Of a stretch of 64,000 nucleotides of DNA, positions 1-10,171 are shown piece by piece. The first letter of the stretch is position 1, and every line of letters starts with the position of its first letter. Location: assembly GCF_001956915.1 (NCBI RefSeq), contig NZ_MLJO01000001.1, positions 124,001 through 188,000 on the forward strand. The letters run 5' to 3'. The notes under the pieces were generated by a model. That model made no database searches. It was not told the origin of the DNA and worked only from the letters and a program-made list of their open reading frames with translations. The stretch comes from Intrasporangium flavum. Lineage in GTDB: Bacteria; Actinomycetota; Actinomycetes; Actinomycetales; Dermatophilaceae. The position numbers and the translations under genes were made by a program.

Positions 1-378
1 CTCACGGGCAACGTCGACCCGTCCCAGGTGAGCGGCAACGAGGTCACCGCGGCCTTCCTGCCCATCGTCGTGCCGCTCGCGGTACTCATGCTGCCGCTGC
101 TCGACATGGTCCTGGCCGTCGTCCGGCGCACGCTGGCCGGCCAGAAGCCCTGGGACGCCGACGCCAAGCACCTGCACCACCGGATGCTGCGGATCGGGCA
201 CGGCCACCGCCGCGCGGTCCTGATCCTCTACCTGTGGGCGGCCATCGTCGCCCTCGGCTCGGTGTCCTTCGTCATCTGGGACGGGTGGCGCCCCCTCGTC
301 GTCGTCGGGGCGGCGGCCGTGCTCGGCGTCGTGCTCACCGTCTGGCTCCCGCGGTGGAGGCCCGTCGAACGCTTGTGA
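1..378 (+). CDS. wecA: WecA/Rfe-type undecaprenyl-phosphate sugar-1-phosphate transferase, C-terminal part
   Basis: The frame is open from the first base, so only the C-terminal ~125 residues are present. This polyprenyl-phosphate glycosyl-1-phosphate transferase family moves a sugar phosphate from a UDP-sugar to undecaprenyl phosphate at the inner face of the membrane, starting cell-wall polymer linkage units. The family HxHH motif is visible as DAKHLHHRML, following a transmembrane helix with an LLDM sequence. Two more hydrophobic segments follow. In M. tuberculosis the homologous gene rfe also sits directly before the atp operon. The stop codon lies inside the CRP-like palindrome at 371-392. 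Confidence 0.85.
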   Translation, partial: LTGNVDPSQVSGNEVTAAFLPIVVPLAVLMLPLLDMVLAVVRRTLAGQKPWDADAKHLHHRMLRIGHGHRRAVLILYLWAAIVALGSVSFVIWDGWRPLVVVGAAAVLGVVLTVWLPRWRPVERL

Positions 379-392
379 TAGCATTCACAAGC
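371..392. promoter_or_regulatory. CRP/GlxR-type palindrome before the atp operon
   Basis: The sequence is a perfect 22-base inverted repeat with 8-base arms (GCTTGTGA / TCACAAGC) and a 6-base centre. The core is TGTGA-N6-TCACA, the exact geometry of CRP-family sites (E. coli CRP, corynebacterial GlxR, mycobacterial Crp). It overlaps the wecA stop codon and lies about 130 bases before the first atp-cluster gene. The match to the family consensus is seen directly; binding by a CRP-like regulator is inference. Confidence 0.6.
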
Positions 393-523
393 ACCTGAGG
401 AGAGTCTGAGAACGGAACTCCGAGGGGCGCGGATCACCTTTCCGCACAAGACAATCGAGCATCAGCGACCGTCAGCAGCCCACCCGGTCCCCGCCGACCA
501 GACGCACCCAGGCAGGTCTTCCC

Positions 524-1039
524 GTGAGCACCACCCCGGCCCGCACCGCATCACAGAACGATGCGTTCGCGCAGCTCCTGCGCGGGTCGCTGCCGCCGAC
601 CCTCGTCGCCGGCGCCGTCTGCATCGTCGTCGGGCTCTTCTCCAGCCCGAAGGCCGCCTGGTCGGCCGCGATCGGCGCGGCCCTCGTCGTCTTCTTCTTC
701 ACGCTGACGCTGCTCGCCATGCGCTACACGGCCCACCTGGCACCCACCACGGTCATGGCCATCGTCATGGCGACCTACACCGTCAAGGTGCTGGTCCTCG
801 GCGTCACCCTCTTCGCCCTGCGCGACGTCACGTGGGCCTCCGGGTACGCCATCGGCGTCTCCGTCACGGTCTGCGCCGTCGTCTGGCTCTTCTTCGAGAT
901 GCGCGCCTACAAGCGCCTGCGCATCTTCGCCTTCGACCCCGAGACCGACACGGACGCAGGCGCCGCGTCGGACACCTCGTCACCCGCTTCCGCCGACAGC
1001 CCGTCCGAGCCGCCGCGGGAGCCGCGTGATGAGTCGTGA
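524..1039 (+). CDS. AtpI-like small membrane protein at head of atp operon
   Basis: A 171-residue protein with four hydrophobic segments at roughly residues 23-42, 48-68, 75-98 and 106-126, and a charged, Ser/Ala/Asp-rich C-terminal tail. This arrangement and the position immediately before the a-subunit gene are those of the AtpI family (ATP synthase subunit I), proposed to help c-ring assembly or ion uptake. The start is a GTG preceded by an AGG-containing site about 8 bases upstream. The stop overlaps the GTGA just before the next gene, so the two are translationally coupled. Family assignment rests on topology and context more than on sequence motifs. Confidence 0.65.
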   Translation: MSTTPARTASQNDAFAQLLRGSLPPTLVAGAVCIVVGLFSSPKAAWSAAIGAALVVFFFTLTLLAMRYTAHLAPTTVMAIVMATYTVKVLVLGVTLFALRDVTWASGYAIGVSVTVCAVVWLFFEMRAYKRLRIFAFDPETDTDAGAASDTSSPASADSPSEPPREPRDES

Positions 1040-1053
1040 GCAGGGAGGTCACC

Positions 1054-1344
1054 ATGAGCACCCCGTCAGCGCAGCCGTCCGGCCCCGGGCCGGAGGAGCC
1101 GACGCGTCCGCCCACCGCGGCCGAGCAGGAGGAGGCGCAGGAACGGCTCAAGGCCGTCAACCGGCGCGAGTCCGACTCGGCCTGGAAGTCAGTGGCCTAC
1201 CTGCTGACCGGACCCCTCGTCTACGGCGGCCTCGGTGCCCTCGCCGACCACTGGCTGGGCACGTCGTGGCTGGTCGGGGTGGGGATCGTCGGGGGGATGG
1301 CCCTGTCGCTCTACCTGATCTGGTTCCGATACGGTACGCATTGA
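1054..1344 (+). CDS. AtpZ/AtpI-family two-helix membrane protein
   Basis: A 96-residue protein: acidic/proline-rich N-terminus, then two transmembrane helices near residues 44-63 and 69-87 with the glycine-rich pattern GPLVYGGLGALADHWLG typical of the small AtpZ-type F0F1-ATPase-associated family. I chose the ATG at 1054 because GGGAGG at 1043-1048 gives ideal ribosome-binding spacing. An overlapping GTG at 1036 would add six residues. It probably assists assembly of, or ion supply to, the Fo sector, as known for AtpI/AtpZ proteins elsewhere. Confidence 0.7.
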   Translation: MSTPSAQPSGPGPEEPTRPPTAAEQEEAQERLKAVNRRESDSAWKSVAYLLTGPLVYGGLGALADHWLGTSWLVGVGIVGGMALSLYLIWFRYGTH

Positions 1345-1467
1345 GCCAGGCGGACCCCGTGTCGCCAGCCGGCGCGACGCCGCCCGGCCCGCCCAGCAGC
1401 ACCTGCCGCACGCGCAGCACCAGGCCCTGGCACCCCACCACCACAGCTTCGGGCCCCGACCCCGTGC

Positions 1468-1485
1468 CGATGACCGTCGTCATCG
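1468..1485. promoter_or_regulatory. Inverted repeat in the atpB leader
   Basis: A perfect inverted repeat, CGATGAC-CGTC-GTCATCG, lies about 35 bases before atpB in a 175-base non-coding gap. The half-sites and 4-base centre have the same geometry (ATGAC-N4-GTCAT) as the TetR operators at 22401 and 22428. It could equally be a short RNA hairpin in the polycistronic message. Confidence 0.3.
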
Positions 1486-1519
1486 CACGAGCAGCCCAGA
1501 ACGTACGAAGGAGTAATCC

Positions 1520-2302
1520 GTGAGCATCGTCGCCGCCGCACCGACGGACTTCGAGGCCCCTGGAGTCAGCGATTTCTGGCAGCCGCTGTGGGGCACCGAC
1601 GGTCCGTGGGCCATCACCCGGCCGATGCTGCTCATGGCCGTGTCCGCCATCCTCATCGTCTGGTGGCTCGTCGCCTCGACGCGCAAGAAGGCGCTCGTGC
1701 CGAGCCGCGGCCAGATGGCCACCGAGGCGCTCTACGGGCTCGTGCGCAACGGGATCGCCAAGGACCTCATCGGGTCCAAGGAGTTCCTCAAGTTCGTCCC
1801 GCTGCTCTTCTCGCTGTTCGTCATCATCCTCGTCAACAACTTCTTCGGCGTCGTCCCGCCGTTCAGCTACCCGACGATGAGCCGCATCGGCTTCCCGATC
1901 GCGCTGTCGCTCATCGTGTGGGTCGTCTTCCACGTCGTCGGCATGCGCAAGCACGGCTTCTTCGGGTACTGGAAGTCGCTCGTCCCGGCCGGCCTGCCCA
2001 AGGGCATGATCCTGCCGATCTTCATCCTCGAGCTCATCACCGACCTCTTCACCCGCCCGGTCACGCTCGCGCTGCGACTCTTCGGCAACATGTTCGCCGG
2101 CCACATCCTCATCGTCCTGTTCATCACGGGCGGCTGGTACATGCTCACCAACGGCGGCATCCTCGTCGTCGCCGGTGGCGTCACGTGGATCTTCGCCGTC
2201 GTCATGACCCTGTTCGAGCTCCTCGTCGAGTTCCTGCAGGCCTACGTCTTCACGCTCCTCGCCGCGCTCTACATCGGCGGCGCCCTGGCCGACGAGCACT
2301 GA
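1520..2302 (+). CDS. atpB: ATP synthase Fo subunit a
   Basis: Subunit a (260 residues) forms the stator half-channels for protons next to the c-ring in the membrane. The essential arginine is in ALRLFGNMFAGH (R186), and the C-terminal helix pair carries the conserved FELLVEFLQAYVFTLL stretch. About six hydrophobic segments are visible. The GTG start has a GAAGGAG ribosome-binding site at 1507-1513. Length is normal for actinobacteria. Confidence 0.97.
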   Translation: MSIVAAAPTDFEAPGVSDFWQPLWGTDGPWAITRPMLLMAVSAILIVWWLVASTRKKALVPSRGQMATEALYGLVRNGIAKDLIGSKEFLKFVPLLFSLFVIILVNNFFGVVPPFSYPTMSRIGFPIALSLIVWVVFHVVGMRKHGFFGYWKSLVPAGLPKGMILPIFILELITDLFTRPVTLALRLFGNMFAGHILIVLFITGGWYMLTNGGILVVAGGVTWIFAVVMTLFELLVEFLQAYVFTLLAALYIGGALADEH

Positions 2303-2379
2303 CGGTCGCCAAGGACCAGCACGGACCAGCACGACCCGCACCACCTGCTCCACCCGTTCCACCACACGCTTCACCCAGC

Positions 2380-2401
2380 CCCGCTGGTAACCGCCAGCGG
2401 G
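2380..2401. other. Hairpin before atpE
   Basis: An RNA hairpin with 8-bp arms (CCCGCTGG / CCAGCGGG) and a TAACCG loop lies just before the atpE ribosome-binding region. The c subunit is made in roughly tenfold excess over other Fo subunits. A leader structure here could influence atpE translation or processing; that role is inference. Confidence 0.45.
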
Positions 2402-2416
2402 ACCGACCAGAAGGAA

Positions 2417-2638
2417 ATGGATTCCAACATGACCGGCAACATCGCCATCCTCGGTTACGGCCTCTCCGCCATCGGCCCCGGTATCGGTGTCGGCCTCATC
2501 TTCGCCGCGTACATCAACGGCGTCGCCCGCCAGCCCGAGGCCCGCGGCATGCTCCAGCCGATCGCGTTCCTCGGCATGGCCATCACCGAGGCCCTCGCCA
2601 TCTTCGGTATCGCGCTCGCGTTCGTCTTCAAGGCCTGA
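2417..2638 (+). CDS. atpE: ATP synthase Fo subunit c
   Basis: Two-helix hairpin proteolipid that forms the rotor ring. Helix 1 holds the glycine-rich [11 protein letters not shown], the polar loop is [11 protein letters not shown], and helix 2 carries the proton-binding glutamate in ITEALAIFG (E58). Length 73 residues. Two starts are possible: ATG 2417, very close to AAGGA at 2411, or ATG 2429, which would remove four residues and leave a long spacer. The sequence alone does not settle it. Confidence 0.96.
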   Translation: MDSNMTGNIAILGYGLSAIGPGIGVGLIFAAYINGVARQPEARGMLQPIAFLGMAITEALAIFGIALAFVFKA

Positions 2639-2686
2639 CGCCCGCACGGGCGACCAGCCTTCGACGCACCGTTCGTTTCTCTCTAG

Positions 2687-3273
<587 letters not shown>

Positions 3274-3274
<1 letters not shown>

Positions 3275-4086
3275 TGCAGGGATCCTCACGCGCAGCAGCG
3301 GCCACGAGCCGCGACGCGTTCACCGGCGTGCTCGCTGCCGGTGCCGACCGCTCGCGGTTGGCCGAGGAGCTCTTCGCGGTCGTCGGCCTCCTCGACGGCA
3401 ACGCGACCCTGCGTCGCGCCGTCGGTGACCCGTCGCGCGAGGGGGCCGACAAGGCCGCCCTCGTCGAGCGGCTCCTCGCCGGCAAGGTGAGCGCCGAGGC
3501 GCTCGTCGTGCTCAAGGGCGTCGCCGCGCAGCGGTGGAGCACCGAGCGCGACCTGTCCGACACGGTCGAGGGGTACGCCGTCGAGACGGTCATCGCCGAG
3601 GCCGAGACGGCCGACCGCGCCGACCGTGTCGAGGACGAGCTGTTCCGCTTCGAGCGGATCGTCGCCGCCGACCCGGCCCTGCGCACCGCGCTCACCGACG
3701 CCTCGGCGCCGGCGCAGCCGCGAGGTGCCCTCGTCGCGAAGCTGCTCGAGGGCAAGGTCGCCCCCGAGACGCTGACCCTGGCCCACCAGGCCGTCGTGTC
3801 GCCCCGCGGGCGCCGCTTCGACCGCACCATCGAGGCCTACCTCGACATCGCGTCCGCCCGGCGTGAGCAGCAGACCGCGACGGTGACGTCCGCGGTCCCG
3901 CTCACCGACGGCGACCGCGAGCGGCTCGCCGCCGGCCTCGCCGCGATCTACGGCGGCAAGGTCCACGTCAACACCGTCGTCGACCCGCGGGTCCTCGGCG
4001 GCGTCAAGGTCGAGATCGGTGACGAGGTCATCGACGGCACCGTCATCCGCAAGCTCGACGGCGCACGCCGCGCCATGGGTGCCTGA
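3274..4086 (+). CDS. atpH: ATP synthase F1 subunit delta with duplicated N-terminal module
   Basis: Delta (OSCP) joins the b stalk to the top of F1. At 270 residues it is about 90 longer than the usual delta. The extra length looks like an internal duplication: residues ~31-101 (ELFAVVGLLDGNATLRRAV to DTVEGY) align with residues ~122-189 (ELFRFERIVAADPALRTAL to RTIEAY), sharing a GKV and matching helix spacing. The C-terminal domain (VPLTDGDRERL, DPRVLGGVKVEIGDEVIDGT) is canonical. Mycobacteria carry a comparable duplicated domain within their b-delta fusion. Confidence 0.94.
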
Positions 4087-4155
4087 GGCTCCCACCACCT
4101 GCTGTGAACACCCAACGGCCCGTCACCCGGGTCGAAACCGAGGAGAAGATCTGAC

Positions 4156-5787
4156 ATGACGGAGCTTTCGATCCGTCCGGAGGAGATCCGGGACGCACTG
4201 GACTCCTTCGTCCAGTCCTACGAGCCGGGCGCTGCCTCCCGCGAAGAGGTCGGCCGCGTCAGCGACGCCGGCGACGGCATCGCCCACGTCGAGGGCCTGC
4301 CCTCGTGCATGACGAACGAGCTGCTCCAGTTCGAGGACGGCACCCTGGGCCTCGCGCTCAACCTCGACGTCCACGAGATCGGTGTCGTCGTCCTCGGTGA
4401 CTTCGCCGGCATCGAGGAGGGCCAGTCGGTCAAGCGCACGGGCGAGGTCCTCTCGGTCCCCGTCGGTGACGACTTCCTCGGCCGCGTCGTCGACCCGCTC
4501 GGCAACCCGATCGACGGTCTCGGCGAGATCAAGTCGGAGGAGCGCCGCGCGCTCGAGCTGCAGGCCCCGACGGTCGTCCAGCGCAAGTCGGTCCACGAGC
4601 CGCTTCAGACCGGCATCAAGTCGATCGACGCCATGACGCCGATCGGCCGCGGCCAGCGCCAGCTCATCATCGGCGACCGCCAGACGGGCAAGACGACCGT
4701 CGCGATCGACACGATCATCAACCAGAAGCGCAACTGGGAGTCCGGCGACCCCGACCAGCAGGTCCGCTGCATCTACGTCGGCATCGGCCAGAAGGGCTCG
4801 ACCATCGCGTCGGTCCGCGGCACCCTCGAGGAGGCCGGCGCGCTCGAGTACACGACGATCATCGCGGCGCCCGCGTCCGACTCGGCCGGCTTCAAGTACC
4901 TCGCGCCGTACACCGGCTCGGCCATCGGCCAGCACTGGATGTACCAGGGCAAGCACGTCCTCATCGTGTTCGACGACCTGTCCAAGCAGGCCGAGGCCTA
5001 CCGCGCCGTGTCGCTGCTGCTCCGCCGCCCGCCGGGCCGCGAGGCCTACCCGGGTGACGTCTTCTACCTGCACTCGCGGCTCCTCGAGCGCTGCGCGAAG
5101 CTGTCCGACGACCTCGGCCACGGCTCGATGACCGGCCTGCCGATCATCGAGACGAAGGCCGGCGACGTCTCGGCGTACATCCCGACCAACGTCATCTCGA
5201 TCACCGACGGCCAGATCTACCTGCAGGCCGACCTCTTCAACGCCAACGTGCGTCCCGCGATCGACGTGGGTGTCTCGGTGTCCCGAGTCGGTGGCGCCGC
5301 GCAGATCAAGGCGATGAAGTCGGTCGCCGGTCGACTCAAGCTCGACCTCGCGCAGTTCCGCGCCATGGAGGCGTTCGCCATGTTCGCCTCCGACCTCGAC
5401 CCCGCCTCGCGAGCCCAGCTCGCCCGTGGTGCGCGCCTCGTCGAGCTGCTCAAGCAGCCGCAGAGCAACCCGTACCCCGTCGAGGAGCAGGTCGTCTCGG
5501 TGTGGGCCGGCACGACGGGCCGGCTCGACGACGTCGCGGTCGAGGACGTCCGCGCCTTCGAGACCGAGCTGCTCGAGACGCTGCGTCGCGACGGCAAGAT
5601 CCTGCAGACCATCCGCGAGACCCAGAAGCTCGACGACGACACCGAGGCGGCCCTGACCAAGGTCGTCGACGAGGTCAAGTTCACCTTCCGCGGCACCGGT
5701 CGTGACGGCCTCGAGGCCGGCCACGAGGAGGCCGAGGAGCTCGACGACGACGCGATCGCCCAGGCGAAGATCGTCAAGAACAAGTGA
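4156..5787 (+). CDS. atpA: ATP synthase F1 subunit alpha
   Basis: Non-catalytic nucleotide-binding subunit (543 residues). The Walker A loop is GDRQTGKT at 173-180, preceded by the beta-barrel domain and followed by [16 protein letters not shown]. The C-terminus has a charged extension ([20 protein letters not shown]) usual for actinobacteria. The ATG lies 10 bases after AGGAG at 4141-4145. A hairpin follows the stop. Confidence 0.97.
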   Translation: MTELSIRPEEIRDALDSFVQSYEPGAASREEVGRVSDAGDGIAHVEGLPSCMTNELLQFEDGTLGLALNLDVHEIGVVVLGDFAGIEEGQSVKRTGEVLSVPVGDDFLGRVVDPLGNPIDGLGEIKSEERRALELQAPTVVQRKSVHEPLQTGIKSIDAMTPIGRGQRQLIIGDRQTGKTTVAIDTIINQKRNWESGDPDQQVRCIYVGIGQKGSTIASVRGTLEEAGALEYTTIIAAPASDSAGFKYLAPYTGSAIGQHWMYQGKHVLIVFDDLSKQAEAYRAVSLLLRRPPGREAYPGDVFYLHSRLLERCAKLSDDLGHGSMTGLPIIETKAGDVSAYIPTNVISITDGQIYLQADLFNANVRPAIDVGVSVSRVGGAAQIKAMKSVAGRLKLDLAQFRAMEAFAMFASDLDPASRAQLARGARLVELLKQPQSNPYPVEEQVVSVWAGTTGRLDDVAVEDVRAFETELLETLRRDGKILQTIRETQKLDDDTEAALTKVVDEVKFTFRGTGRDGLEAGHEEAEELDDDAIAQAKIVKNK

Positions 5788-5797
5788 GTCGCCGCCT

Positions 5798-5828
5798 CGG
5801 TGCCGCTCGGCCTGGCTGAGCGGCACCG
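5798..5828. other. Intercistronic hairpin between atpA and atpG
   Basis: A 14-bp stem containing one G-U pair (left 5798-5811, right 5815-5828) with a CTG loop sits 10 bases after the atpA stop. No T-tract follows. It may be an attenuator, an mRNA-stabilising or processing element that sets the alpha/gamma ratio, or a weak terminator. Only the structure is seen. Confidence 0.55.
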
Positions 5829-5886
5829 GGGCAGCACCACCCCACACTCCTCGACCGACCCTTAGAGACCAAGAGAGGCGGAGCTC

Positions 5887-6822
5887 ATGGGAGCGCAGAT
5901 GCGGATCTACCGCCAGCGCATCAAGTCCGTCCAGTCCATCAAGAAGATCACCAACGCGATGGAACTGATCGCGGCCGCGCGCGTCGTCAAGGCCCGCCAG
6001 AAGGCGGCCGAGGCGATGCCGTACACGACCGCCCTGACGCGCGCCGTGTCCGCCGTGGCCACCAACACCAACGAGGACCACCCGCTGACGACGGACAACC
6101 CCGACGCCAAGCGCGCCGGCGTCGTCGTCATCACGGCGGACCGCGGTCTCGCCGGTGCCTACTCCGTCGCGGCGATCAAGCGCAGCGCGGAGCTCGTCGC
6201 CCACCTGCAGGCCGAGGGCAAGGAGGTCTCCTCCTACCTCGTCGGTCGCAAGGCGGTCAGCTACTACAAGTTCCGCCGGCGCGAGTACGCCGCCGAGTGG
6301 ACCGGCTTCTCCGACGCCCCGACGTTCGAGAACGCCAAGGAGATCGCCGACCGGATCACCGCGGACTTCCTCAAGGACTTCGCCGAGGGCGGCCACGACG
6401 AGATCCACGTCGTCTTCACGCGCTTCCGCTCGATGGTCCGGCAGGAGCCGCACGTGCTGCGCCTGCTCCCGCTCGAGGTCGTCGAGGCCGACGACGAGGG
6501 CGAGGAGGGCATCGACCTCAGCGTCAACCGCTACGAGGACGGGCAGATCCCGCCCGAGTACTTCTTCGAGCCGAGCGCGTCCGAGGTGCTGGACCAGCTG
6601 CTGCCGAAGTACGTGCGCAACCGCATCTTCACGGCGCTGCTGTCCTCGGCGGCGTCCGAGCTGGCGGCACGCCAGCGGGCCATGAAGTCGGCGACGGACA
6701 ACGCGACCGAGCTCATCAAGAAGTACGAGCGCCTCGCCAACCAGGCCCGTCAGGCCGGCATCACCCAAGAGATCAGCGAAATCGTGGGCGGCGCGAACGC
6801 CCTCGCGGACGCCAAGAAGTAA
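5887..6822 (+). CDS. atpG: ATP synthase F1 subunit gamma
   Basis: Central rotor shaft, 311 residues. The N-terminal helix begins [32 protein letters not shown], split here into its two recognisable parts [20 protein letters not shown] and AAARV. The C-terminal helix has the conserved [17 protein letters not shown]. The ADRGLAGAY Rossmann-like core is present. The ATG follows a purine-rich AGAGAGGCGGAG site. Confidence 0.96.
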   Translation: MGAQMRIYRQRIKSVQSIKKITNAMELIAAARVVKARQKAAEAMPYTTALTRAVSAVATNTNEDHPLTTDNPDAKRAGVVVITADRGLAGAYSVAAIKRSAELVAHLQAEGKEVSSYLVGRKAVSYYKFRRREYAAEWTGFSDAPTFENAKEIADRITADFLKDFAEGGHDEIHVVFTRFRSMVRQEPHVLRLLPLEVVEADDEGEEGIDLSVNRYEDGQIPPEYFFEPSASEVLDQLLPKYVRNRIFTALLSSAASELAARQRAMKSATDNATELIKKYERLANQARQAGITQEISEIVGGANALADAKK

Positions 6823-6834
6823 CCCCGCCCATAG

Positions 6835-8313
<1,479 letters not shown>

Positions 8314-8334
8314 CTCGTATGTCAGTCTGACCGC

Positions 8335-10053
8335 ATGTTTCGTGCGGACCGAGGACGGGGAGGTGCCCACTGGGCCCTCCCCGTCCGACGTTGGGGGCCA
8401 GTCGTCTTCGCCGTGGTGCTGGCCGGTGCCGCCATCTGGCGTGCCCGCTACGGCATCGACTTCTCGGACAGCTCGCACGCCGTGGAGCTGGCGCTGCGGA
8501 TGGCCCAGGGTGATGCGCCCTTTCGGGACGAGCTGAACATCCAGGTCCTCGGGTCGTGGCCGGCCGTGCCCTTCGTGTGGGTGTGGACGCACGTGGCCGG
8601 CATCGACGGCCTCGTGCTGGCCTCGCGGGTCTTCTACGTCCTGCTCGGGCTCGCCTGCGGCGTCGCGTCGTGGCGCGCCGTCGCCCCGCACGTCGGGCGT
8701 GGCACCGCGGCCGCGGCCATCGGTGTCGCGCTCATCCCCGCGGCGTACAACCAGCAGGTCGTCTCGTACAACACGACGCCGTCGATGGCCTACCTGCTCG
8801 CGGTGTGCGCGGGCGCGGCGGCGATCGGGCGGCGGTCGCTGCCGTGGGGCGTCGTGTCCGGCGCGGCCGTCGTGCTCGGGGCCATGAGCCACCCGGTCAC
8901 GGCACCCGCGGCAGTCGCGCTGGTCGTCGTGCTGCTCCTGCTCGCCCGGGGGCGCGGGCTGCTCGGCGTCGGGGCGGGCCTGGCCGGCACCGGCATCGTC
9001 GTCGCGGTCCTCGCGCTCGGGGTCTGGGGCCTGGCGAACCTGCGCGAGACGCTCGCGTTCACCGACGACTACCAGTCGACGCGGGCGCCGCGCGAGGTGC
9101 GCATCGACCGCTGGCTCACCTTCCTCGGCGGCGAGATGAGCCAGCCGTGGGCGGTCGCGGCGTTCGTGCTGAGCGGCCTCGCGGTCCTCGTGTGGGCCGT
9201 GCCCGCGCTAAGGCGCGCCCGCGGCGTCCTCGTCGTGGCCGCCGTGGCGGCGGCCGGCGTCCAGGCCGTCCTGCGCGGCTCGTCGGGGTCGACCTTCTCA
9301 GTGGCCTCGTGGCTCAGCCCCGTGCTCGCGACCGTGCTGCTCGTGGTGCTCCTGCCGACGGCCCTCGCCTCCGCCGTCGCCCGGCGGGGGATGACGGCGC
9401 GGGTCGTGGCCCTCGGCCTGCTGCCGACGCTCGTCGGCATGCCCTTCGTGGCCGGCTTCACCTCGTCGGCGCCGATCTGGGGCGCCACCGGCGCCGTCAT
9501 CGCGCCGGGCCTCTTCGCCGTGACGGTGGCCACGCTCGCCTGGGTGAGCGAGCACGGACGCGTCGTCAAGGCCGCGGTGGCGCTGCTGCTCGTCGCGGGC
9601 CTCGCCTTCGTCCACACCGCCAACAGCTTCCGCGACGGCAGCCCCGGCCACCTCACGGCCACCGTCGCCGACGGCGCGTACGCGGGCCTGCGCACGACGC
9701 CCGAGCGGCGCGAGACCATCGCCGACAACCAGCTCGCCCTGAGCCTGTGCGCCCGACCCGGCGACGGCGTCCTCGCCTACATCTACCCGGCGGCCTTCCT
9801 CCTCGGCGACGTGCGGTTCGCCACGCCCATCACCTGGCTCGACTTCTTCGGCGAGAGCAACACCCACGTGCTGGCCTGGTACGGCCGCACCGGCCGGGTG
9901 CCGCAGTGCGTCGTCGCCGCACGCGCCTTCTGGCCCGGCTACGGCCGCACCAGCTACGTCCGCGAGCCCGACCCGCTGCGGTCGTGGGTCCAGTCGAACT
10001 ACCGGGTCGTGACCCAGACCCCCGAGATCGTCGTGCTCGAGCGCCGCACCTGA
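8335..10053 (+). CDS. Polytopic membrane protein of GT-C glycosyltransferase type
   Basis: A 572-residue protein with a short basic N-terminus and about 11-12 hydrophobic segments. After the first helix comes an acidic first outer loop (YGIDFSDSSHAVELA). A soluble C-terminal part of about 150 residues ends in a short strand motif, TPEIVVLERR. This layout resembles lipid-linked-sugar-dependent GT-C enzymes (GT39/GT87-like), but no decisive motif is seen and the substrate is unknown. It starts only 21 bases after atpD, so it is probably read through from the atp operon. It is not a usual member of that operon. Confidence 0.6.
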   Translation: MFRADRGRGGAHWALPVRRWGPVVFAVVLAGAAIWRARYGIDFSDSSHAVELALRMAQGDAPFRDELNIQVLGSWPAVPFVWVWTHVAGIDGLVLASRVFYVLLGLACGVASWRAVAPHVGRGTAAAAIGVALIPAAYNQQVVSYNTTPSMAYLLAVCAGAAAIGRRSLPWGVVSGAAVVLGAMSHPVTAPAAVALVVVLLLLARGRGLLGVGAGLAGTGIVVAVLALGVWGLANLRETLAFTDDYQSTRAPREVRIDRWLTFLGGEMSQPWAVAAFVLSGLAVLVWAVPALRRARGVLVVAAVAAAGVQAVLRGSSGSTFSVASWLSPVLATVLLVVLLPTALASAVARRGMTARVVALGLLPTLVGMPFVAGFTSSAPIWGATGAVIAPGLFAVTVATLAWVSEHGRVVKAAVALLLVAGLAFVHTANSFRDGSPGHLTATVADGAYAGLRTTPERRETIADNQLALSLCARPGDGVLAYIYPAAFLLGDVRFATPITWLDFFGESNTHVLAWYGRTGRVPQCVVAARAFWPGYGRTSYVREPDPLRSWVQSNYRVVTQTPEIVVLERRT

Positions 10054-10171
10054 CGAGACCCTGGGCACACCGGGGAGAGCCGGGCATGTCGCGGGTAGGG
10101 GAGGTGTTGACTGGAGTGGACACACCGTCATCGCCGACGAGTTCACCACCTCGAGACGGAAGGACCCCTTC

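Noticed and set aside
4123..6768. Long open frame antisense to atpA and atpG (881 codons), and similar ones antisense to atpF, etfBA, ndh and the glucan genes
   Set aside because: The composition (Arg/Asp/Val/Leu-rich, no family motifs) and exact opposition to confident genes show these are by-products of third-position GC bias.
10107..10130. TTGACT before ndh as a vegetative promoter
   Set aside because: No TANNNT at a suitable spacing follows, so the -35-like match alone was not listed.
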